Source: Bacillus licheniformis DSM 13 = ATCC 14580 (GTDB taxonomy: Bacteria > Bacillota > Bacilli > Bacillales > Bacillaceae). From it: DNA of 64,000 nucleotides. A program made the position numbers and the translations under genes. Of the stretch, positions 52,817-60,863 are shown piece after piece. The notes below the pieces were generated by a model. That model was given only the letters and a program-made list of their open reading frames with translations, ran no database searches and was not told where the DNA came from. Where the stretch lies: positions 1,857,501 through 1,921,500 of the forward strand of contig NC_006270.3 in assembly GCF_000011645.1 (NCBI RefSeq), read 5' to 3'. Within the stretch, counting starts at the first letter, position 1. Each line of letters opens with the position of its first letter.

Positions 52817-54394
52817 TTGTCAAATCAGGGCAATTTCAAAAAAACGATCTCTCTGCTTGACCTGATTTTGATCGGCATGGGTGCGATATTCGGATCGGCT
52901 TGGCTGTTTGCCGTCAGCAATGTCGCTTCAAAAGCCGGGCCCGCTGGAAGCTTTTCGTGGATTATCGGCGGCGTCATTATCCTTTTAATCGGCCTCGTTT
53001 ATGCCGAGCTGGGAGCTGCGTTGCCGCGGACGGGCGGGATTATCCGCTATCCGGTGTATACCCACGGCCACCTTGTCGGATATTTGATTTCATTTATCAC
53101 GATTGTTGCCTATACAAGCCTGATTTCGATCGAAGTGACGGCTGTCAGGCAATACGTAGCCTATTGGTTTCCCGGTTTGACGATAAAAGGTTCTGAATCG
53201 CCGACGATTATCGGCTGGCTTTTGCAGTTTGCGCTGCTTTGTTTGTTCTTTTTACTGAATTATTGGAGTGTCAAAGCGTTTGCGAAATCAAATTTAATTA
53301 TTTCGGTTTTTAAGTATTTTGTTCCTTTGACAATCATCATCGTGTTGATATTCCATTTTAAATCGGCGAACTTTGCGGGAGAATTTGCGCCGTTTGGCTT
53401 TGGCGGGGTTCAGACATCCATTTCGACCGGCGGGGTGATGTTCGCATACCTCGGTCTACATCCGATCGTTTCGGTCGCCGGCGAAGTGAAAAATCCGCAG
53501 CGGAACATCCCGGTTGCTCTGCTGATTTGCATCATTGTTTCGGCTTGCGTCTATACGATACTGCAAGTGGTGTTTATCGGAGCCATACCGACTGATATGC
53601 TAAATGACGGATGGAAAGCGATCGGCAGGGAATTTTCTCTTCCGTTTAAAGATATCGCGGTGCTGCTCGGGATGGGCTGGCTTGCCACTCTTGTCGTTCT
53701 GGATGCGATTTTATCACCCGGCGGAAACGGCAATATTTTTATGAATACAACATCGCGCTTGGTTTATGCATGGGCGCGGAACGGCACATTGTTCAAAATC
53801 TTTGCCAAGGTGAATAAACCAACGGGAATTCCGCGTCCGTCGTTGTGGCTGTCGTTTGCGCTCGCCGTTTTTTGGACGCTTCCGTTTCCGTCTTGGGACG
53901 CGCTCGTCAATGTTTGCTCTGTTGCCCTGATCCTCTCCTATGCGATTGCTCCGGTTTCAGCAGCGGCGCTGAATGTGAATGCCAAGCAGCTTAAAAAGCC
54001 TCTGCAAATCAAAGGAATGGCTGTCATCGCTCCTGTCTCCTTCATATTTGCGTCGTATATCGTCTATTGGTCAGGGTGGAACACCGTGTCATGGCTGCTC
54101 GGATCACAGCTTGTGATGTTTGCTGTTTATTGCGCGTGTAAAAAATACGTTCCGCAGGACGATGTTTCGTTTGCACAGCAGCTTAAATCAAGCTGGTGGA
54201 TCGTCGGATATTATGTGATGCTCCTGATTTTATCGTTTCTGGGCTCATTCGGTAACGGCCTTGGCCTATTGAGAACGCCGGTCGATTTAATCTTGATCGC
54301 GCTAGGATCGATTGCGGTATTTTACTGGGCGAAATATACGGCGCTGCCAAAGGCAGTCATTGATTATGATGAGAAAAAAGAAGAAACCGTTTAA
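52817..54394 (+). CDS. APC-superfamily amino-acid permease
   Basis: 525 residues with about 12-14 membrane helices, starting on TTG 52817 after AAAGGAGG. The first helix carries IGMGAIFGSAWLFAVSNVAS, the broken-helix substrate site of APC transporters, and the sixth-helix region reads GGVMFAYLGLHPIVSVAGEV then KNPQRNIP. It resembles YbeC/AimA-type permeases, but the substrate cannot be assigned from sequence alone. Confidence 0.85.
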   Translation: MSNQGNFKKTISLLDLILIGMGAIFGSAWLFAVSNVASKAGPAGSFSWIIGGVIILLIGLVYAELGAALPRTGGIIRYPVYTHGHLVGYLISFITIVAYTSLISIEVTAVRQYVAYWFPGLTIKGSESPTIIGWLLQFALLCLFFLLNYWSVKAFAKSNLIISVFKYFVPLTIIIVLIFHFKSANFAGEFAPFGFGGVQTSISTGGVMFAYLGLHPIVSVAGEVKNPQRNIPVALLICIIVSACVYTILQVVFIGAIPTDMLNDGWKAIGREFSLPFKDIAVLLGMGWLATLVVLDAILSPGGNGNIFMNTTSRLVYAWARNGTLFKIFAKVNKPTGIPRPSLWLSFALAVFWTLPFPSWDALVNVCSVALILSYAIAPVSAAALNVNAKQLKKPLQIKGMAVIAPVSFIFASYIVYWSGWNTVSWLLGSQLVMFAVYCACKKYVPQDDVSFAQQLKSSWWIVGYYVMLLILSFLGSFGNGLGLLRTPVDLILIALGSIAVFYWAKYTALPKAVIDYDEKKEETV

Positions 54395-54402
54395 GTATGA
54401 AA

Positions 54403-54426
54403 ACCCCGCTGTATGGACTGCGGGGT
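54403..54426 (-). terminator. Terminator between the permease and the CotF-like genes
   Basis: ACCCCGC (54403-54409) pairs with GCGGGGT (54420-54426). The minus-strand tail TTTTCAT and the plus-strand ATTC suggest use mainly by the minus strand. Confidence 0.7.
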
Positions 54427-54441
54427 ATTCACACGTTTTTA

Positions 54442-54741
54442 TTACAGTTGCGGAAGATCTTTAGCCGTTTCGGCAGCTTTGGTATCAATCTGAATTTGTT
54501 CAGATAAATTCGCAGGATGGTAATACCCTTTGGAAATCATATAGTTTGTGATCTGTTCATGGGTGTCAATCGCGTCGTTTAAATACTGCTTAAGCGTTTC
54601 GCGCACTTCTGGAGAAGATGTTTCCGTGATAGCTGTGGCAATGTTTTTGACACCGGTTTTTGCCGAGATTAAAAAATCGGTGGCAATGACTTGTTCAGTC
54701 ATCGCGCCCATGCCTGTCATGTTTTGGATGAATTCGTTCAT
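54442..54741 (-). CDS. CotF-family spore coat protein
   Basis: 99 residues: a four-helix, ferritin-like CotF domain (TEQVIATDFLISAKTGVKNI, then LKQYLNDAIDTHEQITNYMI). The C-terminal YMISKGYYHPANLSEQIQID is characteristic of the coat F family. The start overlaps the stop of the upstream 68-residue gene (ATGA). Probably a mother-cell coat component; no sporulation promoter was identified. Confidence 0.85.
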   Translation of the reverse strand: MNEFIQNMTGMGAMTEQVIATDFLISAKTGVKNIATAITETSSPEVRETLKQYLNDAIDTHEQITNYMISKGYYHPANLSEQIQIDTKAAETAKDLPQL

Positions 54742-54944
54742 ACGGTTTCACCTCTCACTGACAATAGACCTTGTAAATGCTCGATCTGATGCTTTGTTTG
54801 GGATGCATCACGCTCCAAGATGTCGCGAAGCTCTTGATCCTGAACCATTCCCGTCATTGTTGATGACTTTGTCAGACAAAGGTTTTTAAACATTAACAGC
54901 TCATGCAGCTCCAATGTTTCATGGATCGCATTATTCAATCGCAA
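54738..54944 (-). CDS. Small CotF-associated protein
   Basis: 68 residues: MRLNNAIHETLELHELLMFK, then a helix ending in QTKHQIEHLQGLL. It looks like the N-terminal helical pair of CotF-type proteins and is coupled to the CotF-family gene downstream, like the YraF/YraD-type pairs of B. subtilis. The start is TTG 54944, or more likely TTG 54938, which has better spacing from AAAGGA. Confidence 0.75.
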   Translation of the reverse strand: MRLNNAIHETLELHELLMFKNLCLTKSSTMTGMVQDQELRDILERDASQTKHQIEHLQGLLSVRGETV

Positions 54945-55049
54945 ACATTCCTTTCAAATTTGTTATTGTGTGAAGGACACATCTTTAGTATCAAAATTCG
55001 TTAGCGGGATTATTCGGTTTGTTATTTTACAATAAATCACATAATGATG

Positions 55050-56309
55050 TCAGACTTTTCGGACGCGAAAGAATTTGGTCAAGAGCCATGTTCCTTGCGG
55101 AAAACTGAGTGTGAGCTGCCAGACGCCGCCGCCGTCAAGTCCGTATTCGGTGATCAGCTGCAGTTTTTTTCCGATGCTGCGTGCGTCTTCAAACCATACG
55201 ACATGCCGTCTGCCCTGTTCATCGGTGTATCTGAAAAAAGGGGACTCAGAATTTGTATCATATTGAATCGGTGCCTGGTGCTTCATGGCGAGCTGAACGG
55301 CGTCTTGGTTGGCGATTCCGGGGTATACGGCACCGGGCTGATAGGGCAGGGTCCAGTTATAGCCGTAAAGCGGAAAGCCGAGAACGATTTTTTCTTTGGG
55401 GACATGGCGGAGAGCAAATTGAATTGTTTGCCGGACTTCATTGATCGGAGCAATGGGGCCGGGCTCGCTTGTCCCGTGGTGCCAGTCGTATGCCATGATG
55501 AAGATAAGGTCGCTCACTGCACCGATTCCGCCATAGTCATACCCTTTCAGCCAGGCGATATTTTCATTTGTTTTCGGCGGAACGGCAATCGTCAACACAT
55601 AGCCGGACGGCTTCAGCCGCTCTTTCAACAGGCGGAGAAAACCTGAAAATAAATCTCTGTCTTCCTCCAAAATCTGTTCGAAATCAATATTGACGCCTGC
55701 ATATCCTTTTCTGGAAATCGTTTGGACAATATTGTCGATGAGGCGATTTCTTACGGCAGGCTGATTTAATACGCGGTGCGCAAGAGACGGACTGAAGCCT
55801 GATTCAGTTAGATTGGTGACTGTCATGAGGGGAGGAACGCGCCGTCTCCAAGCCGTTTGTACGGCCGGTGAATCATTCAGCTCGCTTAACGATCCGTCGC
55901 TTGAAATGTGGTATTCAAAAAATGCCAGATACGTGGCGTATGGGGCAAAATTATGAATCAATTCCTGGTCTAACCGGGGGTTTCTCAGTGTGTAATATCC
56001 TAAAGCAGTGATCGGTTTTTTCGGCAATTCCGGAATCATCACTTTTATCCCCGGCCTCATATTGGAAGGGGTTACAGACGGATTTGCTTTTTGCAATGCT
56101 TCGACGGATACAAACGTCCGGCGGGCAATCGTGTAATAACTGTCTCCCGGCTGAACGGTATATGTATAAAGCGGTATTAAAAGAGCCTGTCCGGGGACAA
56201 TGTTTGTTGCGATCAACCCATTCGCCAATCGGATCTGGTCAATCGAAATTCCGAACTTGGCGCCGATGACAAATAGTGAATCTCCCGGCTGGACTGTATA
56301 AATAAACAA
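55050..56309 (-). CDS. ydhD: Spore-associated glycoside hydrolase YdhD (LysM + GH18)
   Basis: 419 residues with two N-terminal LysM domains (about 1-46 and 49-93, each VQPGDS...IP) that bind peptidoglycan. A GH18 domain follows with the catalytic glutamate in GYAGVNIDFEQ (about Glu211) and the FIMAYDWHH and GFPLYGYNW blocks. It is related to YaaH/SleL cortex-fragment N-acetylglucosaminidases. The start is TTG 56309, eight bases after AAAAGGAAG; the upstream GTG at 56318 overlaps that site. The start MFIYTVQPGDSLF resembles B. subtilis YdhD. Confidence 0.9.
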   Translation of the reverse strand: MFIYTVQPGDSLFVIGAKFGISIDQIRLANGLIATNIVPGQALLIPLYTYTVQPGDSYYTIARRTFVSVEALQKANPSVTPSNMRPGIKVMIPELPKKPITALGYYTLRNPRLDQELIHNFAPYATYLAFFEYHISSDGSLSELNDSPAVQTAWRRRVPPLMTVTNLTESGFSPSLAHRVLNQPAVRNRLIDNIVQTISRKGYAGVNIDFEQILEEDRDLFSGFLRLLKERLKPSGYVLTIAVPPKTNENIAWLKGYDYGGIGAVSDLIFIMAYDWHHGTSEPGPIAPINEVRQTIQFALRHVPKEKIVLGFPLYGYNWTLPYQPGAVYPGIANQDAVQLAMKHQAPIQYDTNSESPFFRYTDEQGRRHVVWFEDARSIGKKLQLITEYGLDGGGVWQLTLSFPQGTWLLTKFFRVRKV

Positions 56310-56331
56310 CTGGCACACTTCCTTTTGTTCC

Positions 56332-56339
56332 TCTGTATG
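56332..56339 (-). promoter_or_regulatory. Possible sigma-E -10 of ydhD
   Basis: CATACAGA on the minus strand fits the sigma-E -10 (CATACAnT), and ydhD is sigma-E dependent in B. subtilis. The -35 (ACATAG or GCATAA) is not well spaced. Confidence 0.35.
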
Positions 56340-56440
56340 TGACAGGGGGTTTTATGCTATGTCTATGACCGTTGCAGAAGGATCATGCGCCGTTTTTTAC
56401 AGCTGGAATGGTGAATAGAACCGTGAAGCGGATAATTCTT

Positions 56441-56452
56441 GACTGAACAGTC
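56441..56452 (+). promoter_or_regulatory. Operator-like palindrome upstream of the tetR gene
   Basis: GACTG-AA-CAGTC is a perfect inverted repeat just after a GATAAT -10-like sequence (56431-56436). Related sequences occur at 57130 and 58489. Confidence 0.55.
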
Positions 56453-56491
56453 TAGAAAGTGTATCCTTCAAATAAAGGAGGTGATAGGGGC

Positions 56492-57076
56492 TTGGGAAGG
56501 AGCAAAGAATTTGATACCGCTCTCGTCCTTCATAAAGCGATGGAGGTTTTCGGCCAATTCGGCTATGAGGGGGCGTCGATGCAGGAGCTGCTCAGCCGCC
56601 TGGGAATTGCCAGGCAAAGTCTGTACAATGCATTCGGGACTAAAAGGGGTCTGTTTATCGCCGCCCTTACAAGATATCTAGATGATAAAAATGCGCAAGT
56701 GATCGCCATGCTTGAAAGCCCCGGATCAGTGAAGCAATCGGTTCGGCAGATCTTCCAGGAAAGCTTAAACGTTCTGAAAGACCCCGAACGTTCAAAGGCA
56801 TGCTATATCATCAACAGCGCAATTGAACAAATTCCCCGCGATCCGGAGGTTGCCGAATACTTCGATAAGCAGACAAAGCAGTTGGAAACCGCCTTTTACA
56901 AAGCGCTTGTCCGAGCACAGTCACAGGGGGAACTAAAGAAGGGCCTCCATGATCTTTCAGCAGTTGCCCGTTTTTTGAATCAAACCCGGCTGTCGCTCAC
57001 GTTTCAGGCGAAGTTAACGGGGGATTTTGATGCCCTTCAGGATCTGATCGATGTCAGCCTGTCTATTCTTGATTGA
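56492..57076 (+). CDS. TetR-family repressor
   Basis: 194 residues from TTG 56492 after AAAGGAGGTG; a longer frame upstream runs through the ribosome site. The helix-turn-helix is in GASMQELLSRLGIARQSLYN, followed by AFGTKRGL. The C-terminal part is a helical ligand-binding and dimer domain (YIINSAIEQIPRDPEVAEYF). It is followed by SnoaL-like and NmrA-like genes, which it probably represses together with itself through the palindromes at 56441 and 57130. Confidence 0.88.
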   Translation: MGRSKEFDTALVLHKAMEVFGQFGYEGASMQELLSRLGIARQSLYNAFGTKRGLFIAALTRYLDDKNAQVIAMLESPGSVKQSVRQIFQESLNVLKDPERSKACYIINSAIEQIPRDPEVAEYFDKQTKQLETAFYKALVRAQSQGELKKGLHDLSAVARFLNQTRLSLTFQAKLTGDFDALQDLIDVSLSILD

Positions 57077-57098
57077 TATATTGTTTGTCATGGGGAGA

Positions 57099-57117
57099 TG
57101 GGCTGCTGCCCGTTTTT
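57099..57117 (+). terminator. Short terminator after the tetR gene
   Basis: GGGC (57099-57102) pairs with GCCC (57107-57110) around TGCT, followed by GTTTTTA. The stem is short. Confidence 0.45.
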
Positions 57118-57129
57118 ATCACTATTTTA

Positions 57130-57141
57130 GACTGATTGGTC
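57130..57141 (+). promoter_or_regulatory. Second operator-like site, before the SnoaL-like gene
   Basis: GACTGATTGGTC is an imperfect version of the palindrome at 56441, with outer GACTG and GTC kept. It lies 22 bases before the SnoaL-like start. Confidence 0.45.
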
Positions 57142-57163
57142 AAAAAAGAATGGAGGAAAGAAA

Positions 57164-57583
57164 ATGACGCGTGCGATAACCGATGTGATGGAACTGTTTT
57201 TGCAGTCGATGCTTGAAAAGGATATGGAAAAGTGGATACAGCTTTGGGATCAAGATGCGGTGTTTGAGCATCCATACGCACCGCCGGTTTTTCCTAAAAA
57301 AATAGAAGGTAAGTCAGCGATTTACGATTATATAAAGGATTTTCCCGAAAAAATCGATATTGTCCGCTTTACAGCGCCGACTATTCATCAAACGGCAAAA
57401 TCGGGCTATTCGGCTGTCGAATTTGAATGTGAAGGCATTGTGTGTGAGACGGGTCTTCCTTATAACCAACAGTACATCAGCCTTGTAAACCTTAAAGCGG
57501 GCAAAATTGTCCACTACAAAGATTATTGGAATCCTTTGACTGTCGTCAAATCGTTCGGAGGACAGCTGCAAACCTTTTTATAA
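57164..57583 (+). CDS. SnoaL-like (NTF2-fold) protein
   Basis: 139 residues from ATG 57164 after ATGGAGG. The cone-shaped NTF2-like fold is suggested by LQSMLEKDMEKWIQLWDQDA, FEHPYAPP, GKSAIYDYI and the late VNLKAGKIVHYKDYWNPL strand. Such proteins act as small isomerases, cyclases or hydrolases. B. subtilis YesE is a similar protein and also lies next to an NmrA-like gene. The substrate is unknown. Confidence 0.83.
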   Translation: MTRAITDVMELFLQSMLEKDMEKWIQLWDQDAVFEHPYAPPVFPKKIEGKSAIYDYIKDFPEKIDIVRFTAPTIHQTAKSGYSAVEFECEGIVCETGLPYNQQYISLVNLKAGKIVHYKDYWNPLTVVKSFGGQLQTFL

Positions 57584-57603
57584 TCTGACAAGGAGTGATG
57601 AAA

Positions 57604-58449
57604 GTGGGAAAAAAAATATTGATTACCGGCGGAACCGGTACGACAGGGAGCCGAATCGCCAAAAGGCTCGTGCATTTGGGTGCCGGCGTCCGGATCGCAA
57701 GCCGGAGAATACCTGCAATTACCGGAGCAGAACATGTATATTTTGACTGGAATGATCAAACAACTTACAAAGACGCATTAAAAAACACGGACTCATTGTA
57801 TTTGGTTGCGCCTGTCGGTGTATACGAACCGTCGCCAATCGTACTGCCTTTTTTGGAAATGGCATCGGCATTCGGCGTCCGCCGCATTGTCCTGCTCAGC
57901 GCTGCAATTATTGATGAAAATGGACCGGTTTTCGGGAAGCTTCATCACGCGGTCAGGCGATATGTTCCTGAATGGGCGGTGCTAAAGCCTTCATATTTCA
58001 TGCAGAATTTTGACCATCAGCATGGCGCTTCGATTCGGGAGAAAAATGAAATCGTCACCGCATCAGGCGACGGCAAAGTCGGGTTTATAGATGCAGACGA
58101 TATCGCTGAAGTAGCTGTGCGCGCATTGCTTGATCAAAAGCCGCATAATACGAGCCATATTTTGACCGGGCCGGAAGCCTTGAGTTATGCCGAAGCCGCG
58201 GCAATCATCGGCAGAGCGGCAGGCCGCGACATCAGACATGTCAATGTCGAAGTGTCCGCGTTGAGAACAAGGTATATAAAGGCAGGATTATCTCCCGATT
58301 ATGCCGGCTTCATGTCGGAATTAGATGAGAAAATCAAGAACGGCAAAGAAAACCGCATCACGGATACAGTGGAACGCATCACGGGAAAAAAACCGCGTTC
58401 ACTGGCTGATTTCGCTAATGAACACACCGGACGCTGGCGTCTGTTTTAA
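57604..58449 (+). CDS. NmrA-family NAD(P)-binding protein (atypical SDR)
   Basis: 281 residues. Start chosen as GTG 57604, eight bases after AAGGAG at 57590-57595; GTG 57595 and ATG 57598 are too close to that site. The cofactor loop is ITGGTGTTGSRIAKRL. NmrA-like features follow (FDWNDQTTYKDAL, RIVLLSAAII, and VGFIDADDIAEVAVRAL). It is similar to B. subtilis YesF. It may act as a reductase or a redox-sensing regulator in one unit with the SnoaL-like protein. Confidence 0.82.
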   Translation: MGKKILITGGTGTTGSRIAKRLVHLGAGVRIASRRIPAITGAEHVYFDWNDQTTYKDALKNTDSLYLVAPVGVYEPSPIVLPFLEMASAFGVRRIVLLSAAIIDENGPVFGKLHHAVRRYVPEWAVLKPSYFMQNFDHQHGASIREKNEIVTASGDGKVGFIDADDIAEVAVRALLDQKPHNTSHILTGPEALSYAEAAAIIGRAAGRDIRHVNVEVSALRTRYIKAGLSPDYAGFMSELDEKIKNGKENRITDTVERITGKKPRSLADFANEHTGRWRLF

Positions 58450-58462
58450 CTCGTTCCTGAAG

Positions 58463-58498
58463 CTGAACGGTCTTTTCTCTTCATTTTTGACCGTTCAG
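58463..58498. other. Inverted repeat between convergent genes
   Basis: CTGAACGGTC (58463-58472) pairs perfectly with GACCGTTCAG (58489-58498) around a 16-base T-rich loop. It could act as a weak terminator. The right arm extended (GACCGTTCAGTC) resembles the operator at 56441. Confidence 0.5.
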
Positions 58499-58503
58499 TC
58501 CAA

Positions 58504-58809
58504 TTAATAAAATGTTTCGTTTATTTCCCATGACTCAACTGTACAGTAGGCCAAGTGAGGGTTCATTCCCATGCCCATTAAATAAGCCATTGCCGCTACT
58601 TCTTCCATGGCATGGTGATAGGAAGTGGCTTGGGCTTCATTTAAACCGTAATGAACAAAAGGTGCTACTGTGCACAACGTCTTATGTTTCAAGTGGGGAA
58701 ACAACGGACATTTAATGTGGTGCAAGGCGGTTTCGGGATGCTGATACTGGGGGATATGCGTATGCTGTTCGGGAACCGCCGTCTGCTGTAAATGTTCTGC
58801 ATTCTCCAT
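58504..58809 (-). CDS. Unrecognised His-rich protein, probably spore-associated
   Basis: 101 residues from ATG 58809 after AGAAAGGA. The N-terminal 35 residues are His/Gln/Pro-rich (HTHIPQYQHPETALHH). The rest contains KCPLFPHLKHKTLC and the hydrophobic EEVAAMAYLMGMGMNPHLAY. It has three cysteines and no signal peptide. I do not recognise the family. A sigma-K-type promoter 34-62 bases upstream suggests late mother-cell expression, and the composition suits a coat or crust protein. Confidence 0.7.
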   Translation of the reverse strand: MENAEHLQQTAVPEQHTHIPQYQHPETALHHIKCPLFPHLKHKTLCTVAPFVHYGLNEAQATSYHHAMEEVAAMAYLMGMGMNPHLAYCTVESWEINETFY

Positions 58810-58842
58810 TTCTTTCGTCCTTTCTCGTGCGGATTTTCGTTG

Positions 58843-58871
58843 TATTCTATGTTCCGCTTATGCCCTGTGTG
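58843..58871 (-). promoter_or_regulatory. Sigma-K promoter of the His-rich protein gene
   Basis: Minus strand CACA (58868-58871), 16 bases, CATAGAATA (58843-58851), an exact CATAnnnTA. Confidence 0.65.
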
Positions 58872-58966
58872 TTAGACAGTTGTCACGGTTTGATAGGCAA
58901 ATAATAAGACAGAAAGGTCAAATACCGGTAGACTTTTAAGCAGGATAAAAAAAGGAGGTATTTTTT

Positions 58967-59422
58967 ATGGCTAAACATCATTTTTACCTTCAGGCAGACT
59001 GGCCTGGAAAACGAAACGACATCGGAAGGATTGAAAGCGGGAATTTAAAAACCGAAATTTCGATACCAAAGGAAATGGACGGCCCGGGGGCGGGGACAAA
59101 CCCTGACGAAATGCTGCTCGGTGCCGCTGCGACTTGCTATATCATTACACTTGCAGCGATGATGGAAAGAAGCGGATTGGAAAAAGAGAGCCTGACGATG
59201 GAATCCGAGGCCGTTGTCGATGTGACAGGCGGGGTGTTTACGTACGAAAAAATCATTCACAGACCTCTGATCCGCCTCCCGAAAGAAGCGGCGCAAAAAG
59301 AGGCCGAACTTGCCGAAAGACTGGCTAAAAAAGCGGAGACATCATGCATGATATCAAGGGCGGTTCAGGGCAACGTCGCCATTGAATTAGAGCCGAAGAT
59401 TGTCGTCTCCAAAGCGGATTAG
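58967..59422 (+). CDS. ymaD: OsmC-family peroxiredoxin-like protein YmaD
   Basis: 151 residues from ATG 58967 after AAAGGAGG. The OsmC/Ohr fold shows GPGAGTNPDEMLLGAAATCY with the first active cysteine, and AEKLAKKAETSCMISRA-type sequence with the second near the C-terminus. It likely reduces organic hydroperoxides with a thiol donor. Its last bases overlap the convergent ebrB by four, as expected from B. subtilis order. Confidence 0.92.
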   Translation: MAKHHFYLQADWPGKRNDIGRIESGNLKTEISIPKEMDGPGAGTNPDEMLLGAAATCYIITLAAMMERSGLEKESLTMESEAVVDVTGGVFTYEKIIHRPLIRLPKEAAQKEAELAERLAKKAETSCMISRAVQGNVAIELEPKIVVSKAD

Positions 59423-59778
59423 ATTTCGATCGTGAGCTGAGCCTTTTGATCCGCTGCTTCGGTGCGCTTTGAATTGAGCAGAAAGACGCCGCCGATGATC
59501 AAAGTAAGCCCAATAAGAGTTTTGAGATTAAATGGCTCCTGAAATATAAAATGCCCGATTGCAGCTGTCAAGGCCGTTCCGGTGCCGGCCCAAGTCGCAT
59601 AAGCCGCTGATAAAGGCAGTGTTTTTAATGAAAAGCTCAGAAATGTAAAAGAAGCCGCAAAACCGATTATCACGCCGGCTGCGGGCAGGGGGGCGCTAAA
59701 GCCTTCTGACAGCTTCAGCATCGTGCTTCCGAATACTTCGGACAAAATGGCAGCCGCCAAAAAGATCATGCCTTTCAT
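59419..59778 (-). CDS. ebrB: Small multidrug resistance subunit EbrB
   Basis: 119 residues with four membrane helices. The SMR glutamate is in AAILSEVFGSTMLKLSEGF, and the YATWAGTGTALTA helix follows. It forms a hetero-oligomeric proton-coupled exporter of cationic dyes (ethidium) with EbrA, encoded just upstream. The C-terminal tail is longer than in EbrA, which in the B. subtilis pair affects membrane orientation. Confidence 0.94.
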   Translation of the reverse strand: MKGMIFLAAAILSEVFGSTMLKLSEGFSAPLPAAGVIIGFAASFTFLSFSLKTLPLSAAYATWAGTGTALTAAIGHFIFQEPFNLKTLIGLTLIIGGVFLLNSKRTEAADQKAQLTIEI

Positions 59779-59791
59779 GACATTCGCCTCC

Positions 59792-60109
59792 TTATGACAA
59801 ATTGATCAGTACAACGCCTGACACGAGACAGATAATGCCGGCGATATTTCGCCGGTTCAGCTTTTCTTGAAACCACAAGACGCCGATGATTGCAGTCAGA
59901 ACGGTGCCCGCTCCGCTCCAAGTCGCATAGGAGAGGCTTAATGGAATGACCTGCAATGTGAGCGACATCATGTAAAATGCGAGACCGTAGCCGATTACTA
60001 CAAGAACCGACGGCTGCCAGCGCGCGAACCCGTCAGATATTTTCAGCATGGCGGCTGCCGCCGCTTCTGACAAGATGGCGATCAGAAGAAAAATGTAGCC
60101 TGCAATCAT
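59792..60109 (-). CDS. ebrA: Small multidrug resistance subunit EbrA
   Basis: 105 residues with four membrane helices. The essential glutamate is in LLIAILSEAAAAAMLKISDG, and the SYATWSGAGTVLTA motif is present. It is the partner of EbrB, which starts 13 bases downstream. The ATG overlaps the stop of a 65-residue Cys-rich frame upstream, and GGAGGA lies inside that frame. Confidence 0.94.
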   Translation of the reverse strand: MIAGYIFLLIAILSEAAAAAMLKISDGFARWQPSVLVVIGYGLAFYMMSLTLQVIPLSLSYATWSGAGTVLTAIIGVLWFQEKLNRRNIAGIICLVSGVVLINLS

Positions 60110-60303
60110 ACGGAATCCTCCTCTATCGATTTTATTGCATGATTCAAAAGGAGAGCTTTCTCTTCGTCAGCCAGCAGTTCCAATTGAAACATTCCCGAAA
60201 GCCAGATGCGCCGGATACGAGTTTGACATATGCAAAGGCCGGGGGGGCAAACTCCGCAGCGCCCTCTGCGCGCGCTTGTACAAAGTTGAACGGTAGTTTT
60301 CAT
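60106..60303 (-). CDS. Cys-rich 65-residue protein coupled to ebrAB
   Basis: The frame ends in an ATGA overlap with ebrA. Cysteines fall at 8, 16, 19, 24 and 26 (CGVCPPGLCIC), and a helix-forming LELLADEEKALLLNHAIKSI follows. No clear ribosome site precedes ATG 60303, so expression is not certain. I know of no such gene in the B. subtilis ebr operon. It could be a metal-binding leader protein or a chance frame. Confidence 0.4.
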   Translation of the reverse strand: MKTTVQLCTSARRGRCGVCPPGLCICQTRIRRIWLSGMFQLELLADEEKALLLNHAIKSIEEDSV

Positions 60304-60489
60304 TCGAATATCATAAAGCGCAGCCCATAAACGATTTTAAAGTGTTTCAGCTTTTATTCCGAAATCGTTATGAGCTTCTTCAAAGCTTTCCCCTTTTTTA
60401 GACATAAAAAAAACCCCGCTTCACTAACCGGTTGGTAAAATCCATCTTAATTGATGCAAAAGTTCTAAGTCAAGAAAAAAGTAATGTAA

Positions 60490-60511
60490 AAAGGCCCCTG
60501 AAAGAGCCTTT
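60490..60511 (-). terminator. Terminator of ymaG
   Basis: AAAGGC (60490-60495) pairs with GCCTTT (60506-60511), followed on the minus strand by TTTTACATT. The gap 60304-60489 has no supported gene. Confidence 0.7.
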
Positions 60512-60516
60512 ATCTG

Positions 60517-60738
60517 TCAGAAATAAGGATAGTAAGGATACGGCGGATACGGATATCCCCAAGGGCCGAGAAGCGCTCCGGCAGTAAGGCCGCCCAAAAA
60601 TCCTCCGAAGAAGGGGCCCGGACCGAAAAATGGACGCGGGCCGAAAAACGGCCGCCCAAAAGGTCCGCCAAAGAAAGGCCTGCCAATGATTCGCTGGCTG
60701 TCGTCGTCATATACAGGAGCATGGTCGAAATGATACAT
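60517..60738 (-). CDS. ymaG: YmaG, Gly/Pro/Phe-rich protein
   Basis: 73 residues from ATG 60738 after GGAGGG; a longer frame upstream lacks a ribosome site. After MYHFDHAPVYDDDSQRIIG the protein is built of GRPFFGG/GPRPFFGPG repeats, then a short hydrophobic glycine stretch and a PYPPYPYYPYF end. The composition suits a wall or spore surface protein. B. subtilis has ymaG at this position. It is divergent from ymaF. Confidence 0.85.
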   Translation of the reverse strand: MYHFDHAPVYDDDSQRIIGRPFFGGPFGRPFFGPRPFFGPGPFFGGFLGGLTAGALLGPWGYPYPPYPYYPYF

Positions 60739-60863
60739 AAAAAAATCCCTCCAATAATAAAATGATACCTGACTAACATCACTGTATTCTGCCCAGCCGT
60801 TTTTGCCTGGGCGCCCGCCGGATTTTTTAGTGAAGCAGCCCTCAAAAAGGAGTGAACGAAAAC

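Noticed and set aside
55044..55646. 200-residue plus-strand frame opposite ydhD
   Set aside because: It is antisense to a clear LysM/GH18 gene and shows no protein-like pattern.
60510..60845. 111-residue minus-strand frame overlapping ymaG
   Set aside because: It is in another frame from the Gly/Pro-rich YmaG, which has the proper ribosome site.
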